From Cotesia glomerata (taxonomy: Eukaryota; Arthropoda; Insecta; Hymenoptera; Braconidae), in contig NC_058159.1 in assembly GCF_020080835.1 (NCBI RefSeq), forward strand, positions 25,702,474 to 25,766,473: a stretch of DNA of 64,000 nt, written 5' to 3'. The position numbers and the translations under genes were made by a program. Below, in pieces: positions 1 through 12,700 of this stretch (the stretch's first letter is position 1; every line of letters begins with the position of its first letter). A model generated the notes under the pieces. That model saw nothing but the letters and a program-made list of their open reading frames with translations, did no database searches and was not told the origin of the DNA.

Positions 1-3000
1 AATAATGAACTTAGTCCTATAATCTTCCATCTCAATAGTAAGACTAACTCCATCTTCCTGGCGAACTTTGTTGTGCCACCAAACTTTGTCTGGCGGAGGT
101 TCTCCAGATACTTTAACATCCAGCTTTATTTGATTACCAGCCTTAACCGTGAGATCGCGAAGATTGGTACGATCAATCTTCGGAGCTGCATATCTGTCTT
201 TGGCTGTCAAAATATCACTAGGATCACTAGGTTGACTGACTCCTCCTTTATTGACAGCTTTGATTCTGAATTGATACTTCTGTCCTTCAGTCAAATCTTC
301 AACCGTGCCTTGGAGTTTTTCCCCAGGAACTTCGCCAGCTTTCGTCCACTTTCCATACATATCTTTCTTCTCAATGATGTACTTTTCAATAGGCGCTCCG
401 CCGTCACGTTTCGGAGGCTTCCACTTAAGGACAACATGTCGCTTGTCCCAGTCCTTCAAGTCTGGTTTGCCAGGAGGGTCTGGTTCTCTGAAGGGATTCT
501 TGGCAGTGGTCGGAAGATCAGTTTCCAAAGGTTCCGAGTCGCCTTCAGCGTTGACGGCTTTCACACGGAACATGTAGTCTTTTCCTTCATTCAGCCCTCC
601 AATTTCCGCCTCTGGAGTTTTGCTTGTCGCGCAAGGAACCCACCTTCCAGTATCAACATCCATACGTTCAACAATATAATGATCAATCGGTTCGCCACCG
701 TCATCATCAGGCGGATTCCACTTCAACTTACAGCCATCCGCTGTGACATCAGAAACGTCCAAAGGACCTTTAGGTTTGGTAGGCTTGCTAAGAACCACCA
801 GCTCGATGTCAACCTGATCGGTTCCACTGTCATTGGTAGCTATAACAGTGTAAGTTCCTGTGTCAGCTCGCTTCAACTTGTTAAGAATGAACAACGTGTG
901 ATATTCTTCGTTGTCAATCTTGAGACGATCCATCGACTTCAGGATCGTGTCTTTGTACTTCCAGGTGACTTGTGGTGGCGGCTCTCCTTTTATGTCAGCT
1001 TCCAGCCGCAGCATCTGGCCAATCCTGAGAACTTTCTTCGCCAGGTTTTTCCTGTCGATTCTTGGAGCCAAAAATCTTGGCTTGGCTACCACACTCTTGG
1101 AAACGTCACTGGGTTCACTAGGTCCTGCGCGATTTACTGCAACCACACGGAACTCGTACTCGTGCCCAGGTTCGATTCCTTCAGTAACTTTAGCAGTGGT
1201 TCTATCACCAACAACCATTGCTGCGTCAACCCACGTCCTTCCGTCCTTGTCGCGCATCTGGACGATATATTTCTCAATAGCCGCTCCACCAGTGTCTTCC
1301 GGTGGAGTCCAGGCCAAGTCCACGAAATCTTTATCCCAGTCCTTGAGATCAGGACGTCCTGGCTTGCTGGGTTCGTTGAAGGGATTCTTGGCGATTATTG
1401 ATTTATCAGCTTCCAACTCTTCAGAGTCGCCTTCTTTGTTAACAGCTTTGACGCGGAACTTGTAAGGCTTGCCCTCAAGCAATCCAGTGATGTTAGCTTC
1501 AGGCTCAGTGGATCTGGCACAAGAAACCCAAGTTCCAGAAAGCGGGTCCAATTTCTCGATTTCGTAGTACTCGATAGGGCAGCCACCATCATCGTCTGGT
1601 CTGTGCCATTTCAATTTACAACCATGCTTAGTGACATCAGTAACTGAGAGCGGACCCTTGGGTTTAGTTGGTTTACCAACGACAGTGATCTCAATCTCCG
1701 CTTCATCTTCTCCAACTTCATTGGTAGCACGAATCGTGTACGTACCAGTGTGCTTGCGTTTGGCTTTCATTACAAAGAACTTTGTGTTGTAGTCAATGTT
1801 ATCAATTCTATAGACATCATCTGTTTTCAACTGGGTCTCTCCAATGGACCAAGTGACAATTGGAGGCGGCTCTCCAATAATGTTGACATTCAAGCTGATA
1901 GTCAGGCCAACTTTGACAGTCAACGGCTGCAAACTAGTACGGTCAATGTGCGGTTTCAACCAACGTGCCTTGGCAGTGTGAGGATTAGTCGCTTCACTAG
2001 GTTCTCCAGGTCCTGCTTTGTTGACAGCTCTGATTCGGAATTGATACTGATTGCCTTCAACCAACCTTGGAACAATTCCTTCGCATTTAGGACCAGAAGT
2101 TTCAACAGCTTTTACGAAACTTGTATCAAACTTCTCTTTCATCTCAATTATGTACCCAGTTATTGGAGCGCCTCCGTCACGCATAGGAGGCTCCCATTTA
2201 AGCTTAACAGTGCTCTCAGACCAGTCGACAATATCCGGCAGTCCAGGAGCTCCAGGTGGGTCGAACGGATTTTTAGCAACCACAGCACTTTCTGTGTTCA
2301 AAGGCTCTGATTCTCCTTCTTCATTGACTGCTTTCACACGGAACTCGTATTTATGACCCGGTTCTAGGCCCGTAAGGACGTGCTCTGTTTTTTCTGGATC
2401 CACTACTCCTGCCGGAACCCATCTTCCAGTAACCAGATCCATTTTTTCAACAATGTAGCTCGACAATGGTAGACCTCCGTCGTCTTTAGGTTTCTTCCAT
2501 TTCAACTTACAGCCTTCTTTATGGACGTCCACTACTTCCAAAGGTCCTTCAGGTTTTCCAGGCTTGTCCAAAATGATAATCTCGACTTCAGCTTCGTCAC
2601 GTCCTGAGTCATTGACGGCTGTAATAGTGTACTTCCCTGTATCTTTACGGCTCGTGTGGGACATGATAAGTTTCGTCAGGTAGTCTTCGTTCTCGATCTT
2701 TAATTCTGGCGTGTTTTCGAGAGTCAAGCTACCGCGAGTCCAAGTTATCGTTGGTGGAGGTTCTCCTTCAACGTCAACTTCCAACTTTACATGCTGGCCT
2801 GCGCGTACTTTGATAGTCTGTAGCTTGTCGCGGTTTATATGTGGCTTCAAGTAGCGAGCTTTAGCGACGTGAGGCTTAGTAGGGTCGCTAGGTTCGCCGG
2901 GTCCAGCTTTGTTGACAGCTCGAACACGGAATTGATAAGTGGAGCCTTTCTTCAGCCCAGTAACGATTCCTTTGGGTTCACCAGACCGGGTGTCGATGGC

Positions 3001-3734
3001 TTCTTCCCAGTGAGTCGAGAATTTCTCCTTCTTTTCAATTATGTAAGAAGTAATAGGAACACCTCCATCGTTCTTGGGTGGCGCCCACTTCAAGTTAACT
3101 CTATCAACGTCCCAGTCTTCGAGCTCTGGAACTCCAGGTCTGCCTGGAAGGTCGAACGGATTCTTGGCAACGATTCCACCAGACGTGTTCAGTGGTTCAG
3201 ATTCTCCTTCTTCGTTGATTGCTTTGACACGGAACTCATACTCGTGACCTTCAGTCAAACCTTTTACGTCCATTTCTGTGTCGTTGGTGCGGCCAACTGG
3301 CACCCAACGACCGGTTGTTTTGTCTAACTTCTCGACTTGATAACCGGTGATCGGTTTTCCTCCATCGTCTTCTGGTTTTTCCCAATGAAGCTTACAGCCG
3401 TTCTTTGAGACGTCTGAAACTTTTAGAGGGCCTTTAGGTTGACCTGGTGCTGAAAGAACGGTCACTTCCACTTCAGCTTCGTCTTCTCCTGAAGCGTTCA
3501 CGGCTTTTATTTTCCAGACACCAGTGTTCTTTCGCACTGAGTCGTTGATGGTGAACTTGGTGTTGTATTCAATATTAACAATCTCGATATTTCCTCCAGA
3601 TTTAACGAGTTCGTTCTTGTGGTACCAAGTTATTTCTGGTGGAGGTTCTCCGCGTACGTCTACATCGTACTTTATCTGTTTGCCAGCTCTTACAATTATT
3701 GGCTTCAAGTTTGTACGGTCAATTCTCGGTTTCA
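1..3734 (-). CDS. bt: bt large exon of the core: Ig-FnIII-FnIII modules, continues beyond base 1
   Basis: The exon starts after ttttttag at 3735 (phase 1 in) and stays open to base 1. It encodes four complete Ig-FnIII-FnIII modules (Ig starts near 3730, 2850, 1960 and 1075) and a fifth Ig begun near 190. Each Ig starts with a [LA]xP-x-I-[DN]-R-x-x-L motif and has a GEPPP loop; each FnIII pair has DDDGGxPI and AGPSEPS/AGPGEPS motifs. The exon end and kinase domain are outside. Long opposite-strand open frames here are shadows. Confidence 0.95.
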
Positions 3735-6700
3735 CTAAAAAATTAATGTAAGATTTAAAAAAAATTGTTTTATTTTTATTGTTAAGAAAAGACGAGCATG
3801 GTACCACGGGGTTTATCTGATGACTTCATCATTTATTCATTTCTGCGCTTATACATAACTTCTTTGGAAGAATTTTACAATTCTTTCTAAATTAAGAATT
3901 GTTTCTTCATTATGAAATTTTTTCATTATAAAAACGCAATATTTCACAACTTATTCCGAATCTCACGCTGAGAATTTCATAAAAATGATTATAAATAGCT
4001 TAAAGTAATGCTAAATATAGTCGGAGCCATAATTTCTACGATTGTAAATATTAATACTTACAATACAATAGATGATACCTATTACCTTACATTATATCAT
4101 AAATATTAAATATTTTTTATAATACATCAATGGTTAAATAATCTTACATTTTTCAATTATTACAATTCATATGGTAAGTATTATTATTCACGATGAGAAT
4201 TATAGTTATTCTGCACAAAATTAATTTTCCAACTATTTTTTCCTTTAAAATACATTTACCAAATTTACTTATTGAATGTTATAAAAATCAAGAAACAATA
4301 AAGTTAAAAATTAAATAAAATAATTAAAAACTCGGTGCATAACTTTCAAATGCACTATTCAATTAGTACCATAATTATACCCATTAATAATACTAAAATT
4401 ATATACCCAGAATAACCATTAATAATTATTCATAATAAAATTTTCAGCGTGCACGTAAAAATAATATTCAACAGCCTATCATATGCTTTTTGAATTTTTA
4501 GAACCAATCCCTAACATCTATAATAACATTGTACCATGCTCGTGCATCCTTTACATAAATAATACCAATCCTAATTATCAACATAAACTTACATGCTTTG
4601 TGCTTGACCATTTGCATCTTAGAAGCATCAGAAGGCGGTGATGGCCCAGCTTTGTTAACAGCAATTACCCTGAACTGGTACTCAGCCCGATCTTTCAGGC
4701 CCATCACCCTAGCAGCTAGCCCTTCGCTAGCAGGGACTTCCATCGCCTTCTCCCAGTCTGGCTTGAACCGATCTTTCTTCTCAATAATATACTTCTCGAT
4801 AGGAGATCCACCATCAAAGTCCGGAGCGGTCCACTTCAAGCTAACCGATTCATTGTCATAATCGGTAATCAATGGAGTTCCAGGAGCATGTGGTTCGTCG
4901 AACGGATTCTTGGCTACCGTTGGCTTGTCACTGGTCAGCGGTTCCGAGTCTCCTTCATCATTGACCGCGGTCACACGGAACATGTACTCGCTTCCAGGAT
5001 TCAGCCCGGTGATATCAAACTCCATGTTGTCCGCATTTCCAGGTACTCTTCCACATCGGACCCACTTTCCAGTCCTAGTATCCATGCGTTCTATTTCGTA
5101 CTCCTTGATCGGGACACCACCATCGTCTTCTGGTTTCTGCCATTTAACTTTAGCACTGGTAGCTGTCACGTCTGACACCTTGAGTGGTCCACCAGGCGCG
5201 TCAGGCTTGCCCAAAACAGTAAGCTCAACAGACTCTTCATCACGCCCGTTGACATTCTCAGCAATTAAAGTATACTTTCCAGTATCTTTTCGCGTCGCAT
5301 TAACTATCGAAAACTCAGTATGGTACTCAACATTCTCTATCTTGATCCTCTCAGTGGTAGTCAGCGGGATATTGTCCCTCCAAATCCAGTTGGTAGTCGG
5401 AGGTGGTTCACCAATGACATCAACAGACCACTTGTGAGTACGTCCGGCTTTTATCACCACCGATTTCAAATTAGTCCTGTCAATTCTCGGTTTCAAGTTT
5501 CTGTGCTTGCAAATATGATTGTCGGTAGGCTCACTTGGCTGAGAAACACCAGCTTTATTAGCAGCACGAACTCTGAATTGGTAGACCATTTTCTCCTTCA
5601 AGCCTTCTACTTTAGCTTCAGGATTATCATCCGTGGTCTTCATAACTTCAACCCAGTCTGGCGAGAACTTATCTTTCATTTCCACGACATAGTGAGTAAT
5701 AGGTCTACCACCGTCTTTCTCAGGCTTGGTCCATTTCAAGGACACGCTCACGTTGTCATAATCAAATATTTCTGGCTTGCCAGGTTTGTCTGGCTCATCG
5801 TATGGATTCTTGGCCACAATAGCTTCATCAGTGACCAGTGGTTCAGATTCGCCTTCTTTGTTGGTAGCCTTAACACGGAACTTGTACTTCTTGTTCGGTG
5901 TCAGTCCAGTGAAAGAGAAGCTGTCTTTATCGGGACCGACTTCTCCAGCAGGAACCCATCTTCCAGTGTCGACATCCATCTTCTCAAGAGTGTAACCCGT
6001 TAAAGGCGCTCCTCCATCGTCTTCAGGGCGCTTCCACTTGACAGTGATATGATCAGAACGTACCTCTTCAGTGACAAGTGGTCCCTTGGGTGGAGAAGGC
6101 TTGTCTAATACCACAACATCACCAATGCTCTCACACTCGCCCGAGCCGTTCTTCAGAACCAACTTATACTTACCCGAGTCGGCGCGAGTTGTTTTACGAA
6201 CCGTCAAAACAGTGTTGCGTTCGTATTTATCAATAGTTATTCTTTCAGCAGAATCCTCTGCTAATTCTTTAGATCCCAAGAACCAATGAACTTCAGGATC
6301 TGGTTCTCCACCGTATTTAATATCATACTTGATAACTTGTCCTTTCTTTACCACCAAGTTGGTTAACTGATCGCCGATAATAAACGGCTTAACGAATCTG
6401 CATTTGGCGATTATTGGTTTCGTTGCGTCTGAAGGTTCTCCAGGACCGGCTTTGTTTACGGCGCGAATCCTGAACTCGTACTGGGTGCCTTCTTTTAGGC
6501 CATCAATGGTACCTGAAGTAACGTCACCTTCAATCTCTTTGCCCTTGACCCACTCTTTGCCAAACTTTTCCTTGTATTCGATGATGTATCCAGTGATTGG
6601 AGAACCACCATCACTGTCTGGCTTTGTCCATTTAAGATCTGCGTGATCTACGTCCCAATCTACGACCTCGACATTACCCGGTTTTCCAGGCTCGTCCCAA

Positions 6701-9700
6701 GGATCTTTGGCCAGAATCGGCTTGCCGAACAGCGCAGGCTCACTAGTACCAATTTTGTTGACAGCGCGGATTCGGAATTTGTATTCTTTCTTAGTTTTAA
6801 GGTCTTCGACTTTGAAGACGCATTTTTCACCAGGCGTAACTTCGCCGACGCTCTCCCACTGGTTCTTAAGACTCATGTCCAGTCTTTCGACGACATACTT
6901 GGTGATAGGAGAGCCTCCGTCGTTTTCAGAAGCCTTCCAGGATACGACGCATGAAGTAGCGAATACTTCAGTGACGTCAACGTCTCTTGGAGGAGTTGGA
7001 GCGTCTTGCATCACTATGTTGACGTCTTTAACTTCCTCGCCCTGTCCGTTGCTGATTTTTACCTGGTAAATACCGGACTGGTCGCGCTGCGGCTTCTTTA
7101 TCTTGTAGGTTATTTTATCTTCGCCTACTACTACCTCGACGTCCTTGAGAGGCAGTGCTTTTCCGTCTTTCATGAGCTTAGCTTCTATGGGAGTCTGCTT
7201 GGTTCCTTCGACTTTGTAAGGAATGATGAAGACGATTGGCGAAGAACAAGGTCCTTCGACTTTGTCCGGAATTTCGGCGATCGGCTTGCTCTCGCCCTTG
7301 CGAACAGTTAACTTGCAGCTGCTGGAAAGTTCTCCACTCTTGCAAGTGATCTCTCCCTCGTCGGACATCTCGGTTTTATTGAAGACTAATTGATGCTTAC
7401 CACCGCCGAGATTCTTTATCTCAATGCGGTCGTTCGGTTCGATCGGCTTGCCGTTGAACAGCCACTCTGCTGGGGCTGTTTGGTCTTGGAGTTCCACGTC
7501 CAGGACACATTTTTCGCGTTCGGTTGCTGAAGTGTCTTTTAGTTTCTTGGTGAAGCTGTTTAAGTCTGGATAAAAAATTTTAAAGTTAAATTAATTTTTT
7601 TTTTTTTTCCTTCTGAAGAATCAAAAATTTTTAAAAATTGAACTTACAATTGACAACAAGTTCACCTTCTGTTTTGTCGGCATTACTGACACAAGAATAT
7701 TGGCCAGCATCTGTTACTTTACAGTCTTTAATAACGAGTTTTCGTTTTCGGCCATCAACTTTTATTGAAATTCTATAAAAAAATTTTATATTTGTAGATT
7801 AGATATATTTATAATTCAATAATTGTAATTGTTTGGAAAAAAAAATCGATAAGATAACTTAAATAATTTTTTTTTTCATTTTATTATTTTTTGTTATGGC
7901 AGATTTAAGAATATGCTTTAAAAAATTATGAAAAATAATTTTATCAATTTTATTTTTTTAAAAAAAAAGTGGATACTTATTTTGTTTTTCATTAATTTAT
8001 AAAGTAAAATATTTTTTTTTCTTAAATTTTTTTCAAAAATTTTTAAGATAAAAAATAAAATTTAGTAACTTAATTTTTTGATTTTTTATTACACTGAAAA
8101 TTAAAATAATATCAATACCTCTTATCTCCAGTGATTTCTTGGTCACCCTTGAACCATTTAACGTCACCAGCAGCGTCATCAAGCTCACAGAGCATTGTAA
8201 TAGTGTCTTTTTCAACAGCCGTTTGACTTTTTAGTACTTTTACGAATTTGTACGGGTACTCTGTAATCAATTTAATATTATAATAATTACAACTTACAAT
8301 TGAACCGAAGAATGAACCAACAAAATTATTCGTAAAACAAAAATTAATTAAAAAAAAAATTACCTATAATTTTAAGAGTAGTTTCGGTCTTATCATTTTG
8401 CTTATTAATTTTACAACAGTATTCATCACTGTCTTCTATCTTAGCGTTCTTAATTGTCAATCTGCAGACACCAGACATATCTTTCGAGATGCTGTATACA
8501 TCTCCATCCTTAAAAAAAAGAAAAATTAATTAGTTAATTCCAGGTACTTCTTTAAAATTAATTATTTATAGACTTTTTATCTTAAAATACCTCGAGTTTA
8601 GTTTTTCCTTTGTACCAAGTAACTAGAGCCAAATTCGAGCTCAAAGTACACTCCATATAAGCTTCATGTAGCGAGTAACCCTGAGTTTCTTTGTTCAGGG
8701 GCTTAATGAAAGTGTACGATGGATCCGGTTCTACAAATGAATTTATGAATTTATAATTGAATAAAAAAAATCAAACTTACTAATTAAATAATAAATATTA
8801 TAAAAAAACTTACCTTCGACATTTAAGAATGCAGTGGAAGTTATTCCGCCAATATCGATGGTATATTTACCAGTATCTTCGACTTTTGGATTTGAAATAA
8901 TCAGCTTGTACGAATCTTCTTCATTGACGAATTTGTACTTTGATGATGGAAACAATTCCTAAATAATTTAATAATAAATTTAATTATTTTTATCTTTTTT
9001 AGAAAATTTTTTCTTCTTACTTATAAATTATAAAATTTGTAAAAAACTAAATGTAAAAATTGATATGAATAAAATTTAATTATTTTTTTTTTTATCTTTT
9101 TTAGAAAATTTCTTCTTCTTCTTGCTTATAAATTATAAAATTTGGAAAAAACTAATTATAAAAATTGATACAAATAAAATTTAATTAAAATTATAAATTA
9201 TACAATAAAAAAAAAACTTACATCCTTGCGGAAGAACCATTTGGGCTTAGCATTGGGTTTAGAGAAGTTGCAATCAAATGTAACCTTCTTATCTTTGCCC
9301 TCCTTGGCTATTTGATCAACCAGAGGTTTCAAGAATGAGTCTTGCTTCTAAAATTTTTAAGAAAACAACAAATGATACCAAAAATCTCCAACATTCAAAT
9401 AAATGACAACAATTATTATTAATATTTTTAATATTTGATTGTATATGCCATTAGACATTATTGTGATGATGAATCTGGACCTATTAGTGCTTGAGTTATA
9501 ATTTATAATGATAGATGTATCCCCCGTTGATTCATGCCCTCATGTCGATGCTGTTAATCATCTCGTGCGAGACAATACGTTCAAGAGTTATAATTATAAA
9601 TGTAAATATAAATAATAATTATTATAAAAAATAAATTGTAAATAGTGTAAAGTTGTCATTAATCAGAACATAAGTATTAATGTTGTTTATGCGTGACGTG

Positions 9701-12700
9701 CAGTGCACAAACGTCTAATATGTGTAACATGACAGTTATTTAATTATGTTGTTTAATGTTTAATAAGAATAATTGAAGTAAATAATATATATAATATTTA
9801 TTTATAAGCTGATGTGCAGTTTGTCACGTGTGTGTAAGTAGTAACATAACGACAGTTAGAATATATCCATGGCACGGGCAATTGATTATTGCCAACCTCC
9901 GTCTTGACGAAGTGATGAAGGGTCGGCCAGTCAGGTATTAATTCAGCTAGTGACTGCCTACGTGATCCACTAGTCTAGAAATAAAAATAACCAAGCTTCG
10001 ACGTATGTCAAATAATATCATTATCTTGATTTATTATCCAGGTCCTTGTATTATCCTAATACAATTTTTTAACGGGAATTTTTTTTTTTTTAATAAAGGG
10101 GGACCAATAAAATTCATTTTAAATCATCGGGTCTATTTACAGTTTTATTAGATTGGGATTTAATGTACAATGAGCCTTTGGATAAAAATTTGGGCTCGGA
10201 TAAATTATATTTTATAAGCAGCTTACTGCAGGATTTAATTGTTTTTTAGTCCGGCATTTTTAGTGGCACTTCGAGGACCGACATTTTACTTTTTGTAATT
10301 TTTATTACTGGGTAAAAGCGACCAAAACTTGTGAGAGATTTAATTGCTGACGTTATAGGGGATTAAATTTTTATATTAAAGCTAGAAGTTGGGTGCCACA
10401 AATTTTGACTTGACCGTATATAAAGAATTTTTTGACCCCTTTTTTCTTCTCTCAAAAAAATTAACATTTTAGAATAATACTAAAGTTAGCCGACGTTTTT
10501 AATTTTTTGATCATTTTTCATTTGTGAAATTAGAACTAAAAAATATTTTTTTAAAATTGCACTTATAGTTTTTCAAGTATTTTACAAATGAAAATTTTTT
10601 TTTATTTTTTTGTGATGATTTTTTCAATGAAAAAAATTCTAAAAATTTTTAGATGTCGGCTAACTTAATTTTCATCAACTTTGGAAAGAATTGAAATTTT
10701 TCAAAAAAATTCTACGGAATTATTAATTTACTGAGACTTAGAAAAAGTTGATGAAGAATTGTCAAAAAATTGCTGATATAAAACGTAGTTATAGTCAAAA
10801 ATAGGGAGCATGGCGCCCAACGTAGAGCCTCAACCAATTGTAAATTTAAAGTATCCGTGTAATTTTTAATAATTATGGGTATAATTTACAATTCAGATGT
10901 TTACTGTTGTTTGTTGTTGTACTGATTGAAAATAAAATTGGGGCTATCGAACCTTTTTCTTCACTCGAACAATGAGCTTCGGCCAATCGACGATTAATTC
11001 TTGGAGACTCGGTCTTCGCTGGATGTCGAAGATGTCCTGCAGTAGTCAGTCACCGTATTCGTACGTTTTGTAAATAGAATAAGCCGAATTAGTAATGCGA
11101 TCCTCGAAGTACCAATCAGTGCCTCATTATAACTTTCGGTAAAATATTAATAAATAAATGCTTATAAATAAAGCACTGATTTATGGATTTTGTTGGATAA
11201 AATAATCGGGGCTTCGATCAAGATAATTCGAATGATATAAATATGGTGACCTATAAGAGAGTCCTGGAAAAAAATGATAAATAAATTTAATCTGATTTGC
11301 TACGAGTACCCAAGGTAAATAACAAATACAGTATTTATAATAAAAATAATAAAACAGAAACATTAATCAAAATCAAAATCAAAATAAAATAAAATGCAGA
11401 GTGAAAATTTTTTTTAAACAACCCCGGTTTTTAATTTAAGGGAGATTCATATCAGATTCAAGGGTGGAACAGAAACCTTTAACCAGCTCCAATTAGGTTC
11501 TCCTTTTTTATCGAGTGGAATACGGATTTCTTCGTCAGGTCTCACATAGATAATGATCTCGTTACCTTCTTGGCACCAACTTCTTCCCCCGGGCAATGGC
11601 TATAAATTTTACAGGGATTTTTTGGTTTACAGTAATTATTCACAAAAATCCAATCAAATAAATTTTTGTTATGGGAGCGAACAAGTGCTCGGGACATCTT
11701 ACCTCAGAAAACAAAATTCATTACCGAATCTAATAAATTGACTTACGTGTTTTCAAATATTTCAACATAATAGTGATAACTGATAAATAATAAATTTAGA
11801 CAGTCATTTAAGACAGATGACTGAGCTGAAGATAAAAGTATGAAAAAGTAATAATTAATAGAAATGACCATTACGTCAATGCATACCCTTTCGACTTTTT
11901 TCAAAGCTGGCTTGGGTTTCTCAACCTCTTTAAGATCTACTTTCTCGTGATCTTCTTCTTTAGCCCATTTAGCGTACTTTCGTTTCTTCAACATTGTACG
12001 GAAGTCCATACCACTTGCGTCTGATGAAAAAAATTAAATTATTTTTTTTTTTTCATTTATAAATTTAAAAAATTTTACACTGTCAAAAATTTTGTTGTAA
12101 AAATGGACTCCGAAAACACTACACGGAAAAAAGAAAAAGGAAATAATTACATTATATAATATAACGTGGCGCTTCATATAAAAAAACTGGAAAAATTACA
12201 GTTTCAGATTGTATACTGATAAAAGGATTTCTTAGTATTTAAGAAGATTTTTTTGTACTTAAGAAATCATTTCTTAAACATTATTTTTTAGTATTTAAAA
12301 AATATTTATTAAATACTAAGAATACTAAGAAATATTTCTTAAATACTAAAAAATATTTTTTAAATACTAAGAAATGATGTTTAAGAAATGATTTCTTAAA
12401 TACAAAGAAATCTTTTTAAATGCTAAGAAATCCTTCTATCAGTGTTATTATTACAGGTTTTGTAAGAATTACATTGTAAAATGTAAATATTACATTGAAA
12501 ACTCTGAAAATTAACATTCAAAGTTTGAATTTATAAAAATGTTATTTCAAATTGCAATTTTTCTAGTTTTTTTTACGAAGCGACGCTTATTACTATTTAT
12601 ATTGTAATTTTTACATTTTTCTTTTTTCGTGTACTCGGTGTAAAATTTTAATCCGTGTAATTTTAATACGGTATGATCCATTTTTTACACCATTCTGTGT

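Noticed and set aside
73..1401. 442-codon open frame on the plus strand
   Set aside because: It is the complement of the bt core exon, which has clear Ig and FnIII domains on the minus strand; the plus-strand protein has no recognisable domain.
1750..7311. Other plus-strand open frames of 70-230 codons
   Set aside because: These are also shadows of the large bt exons; long opposite-strand frames are expected over GC-rich, repeat-encoding exons.
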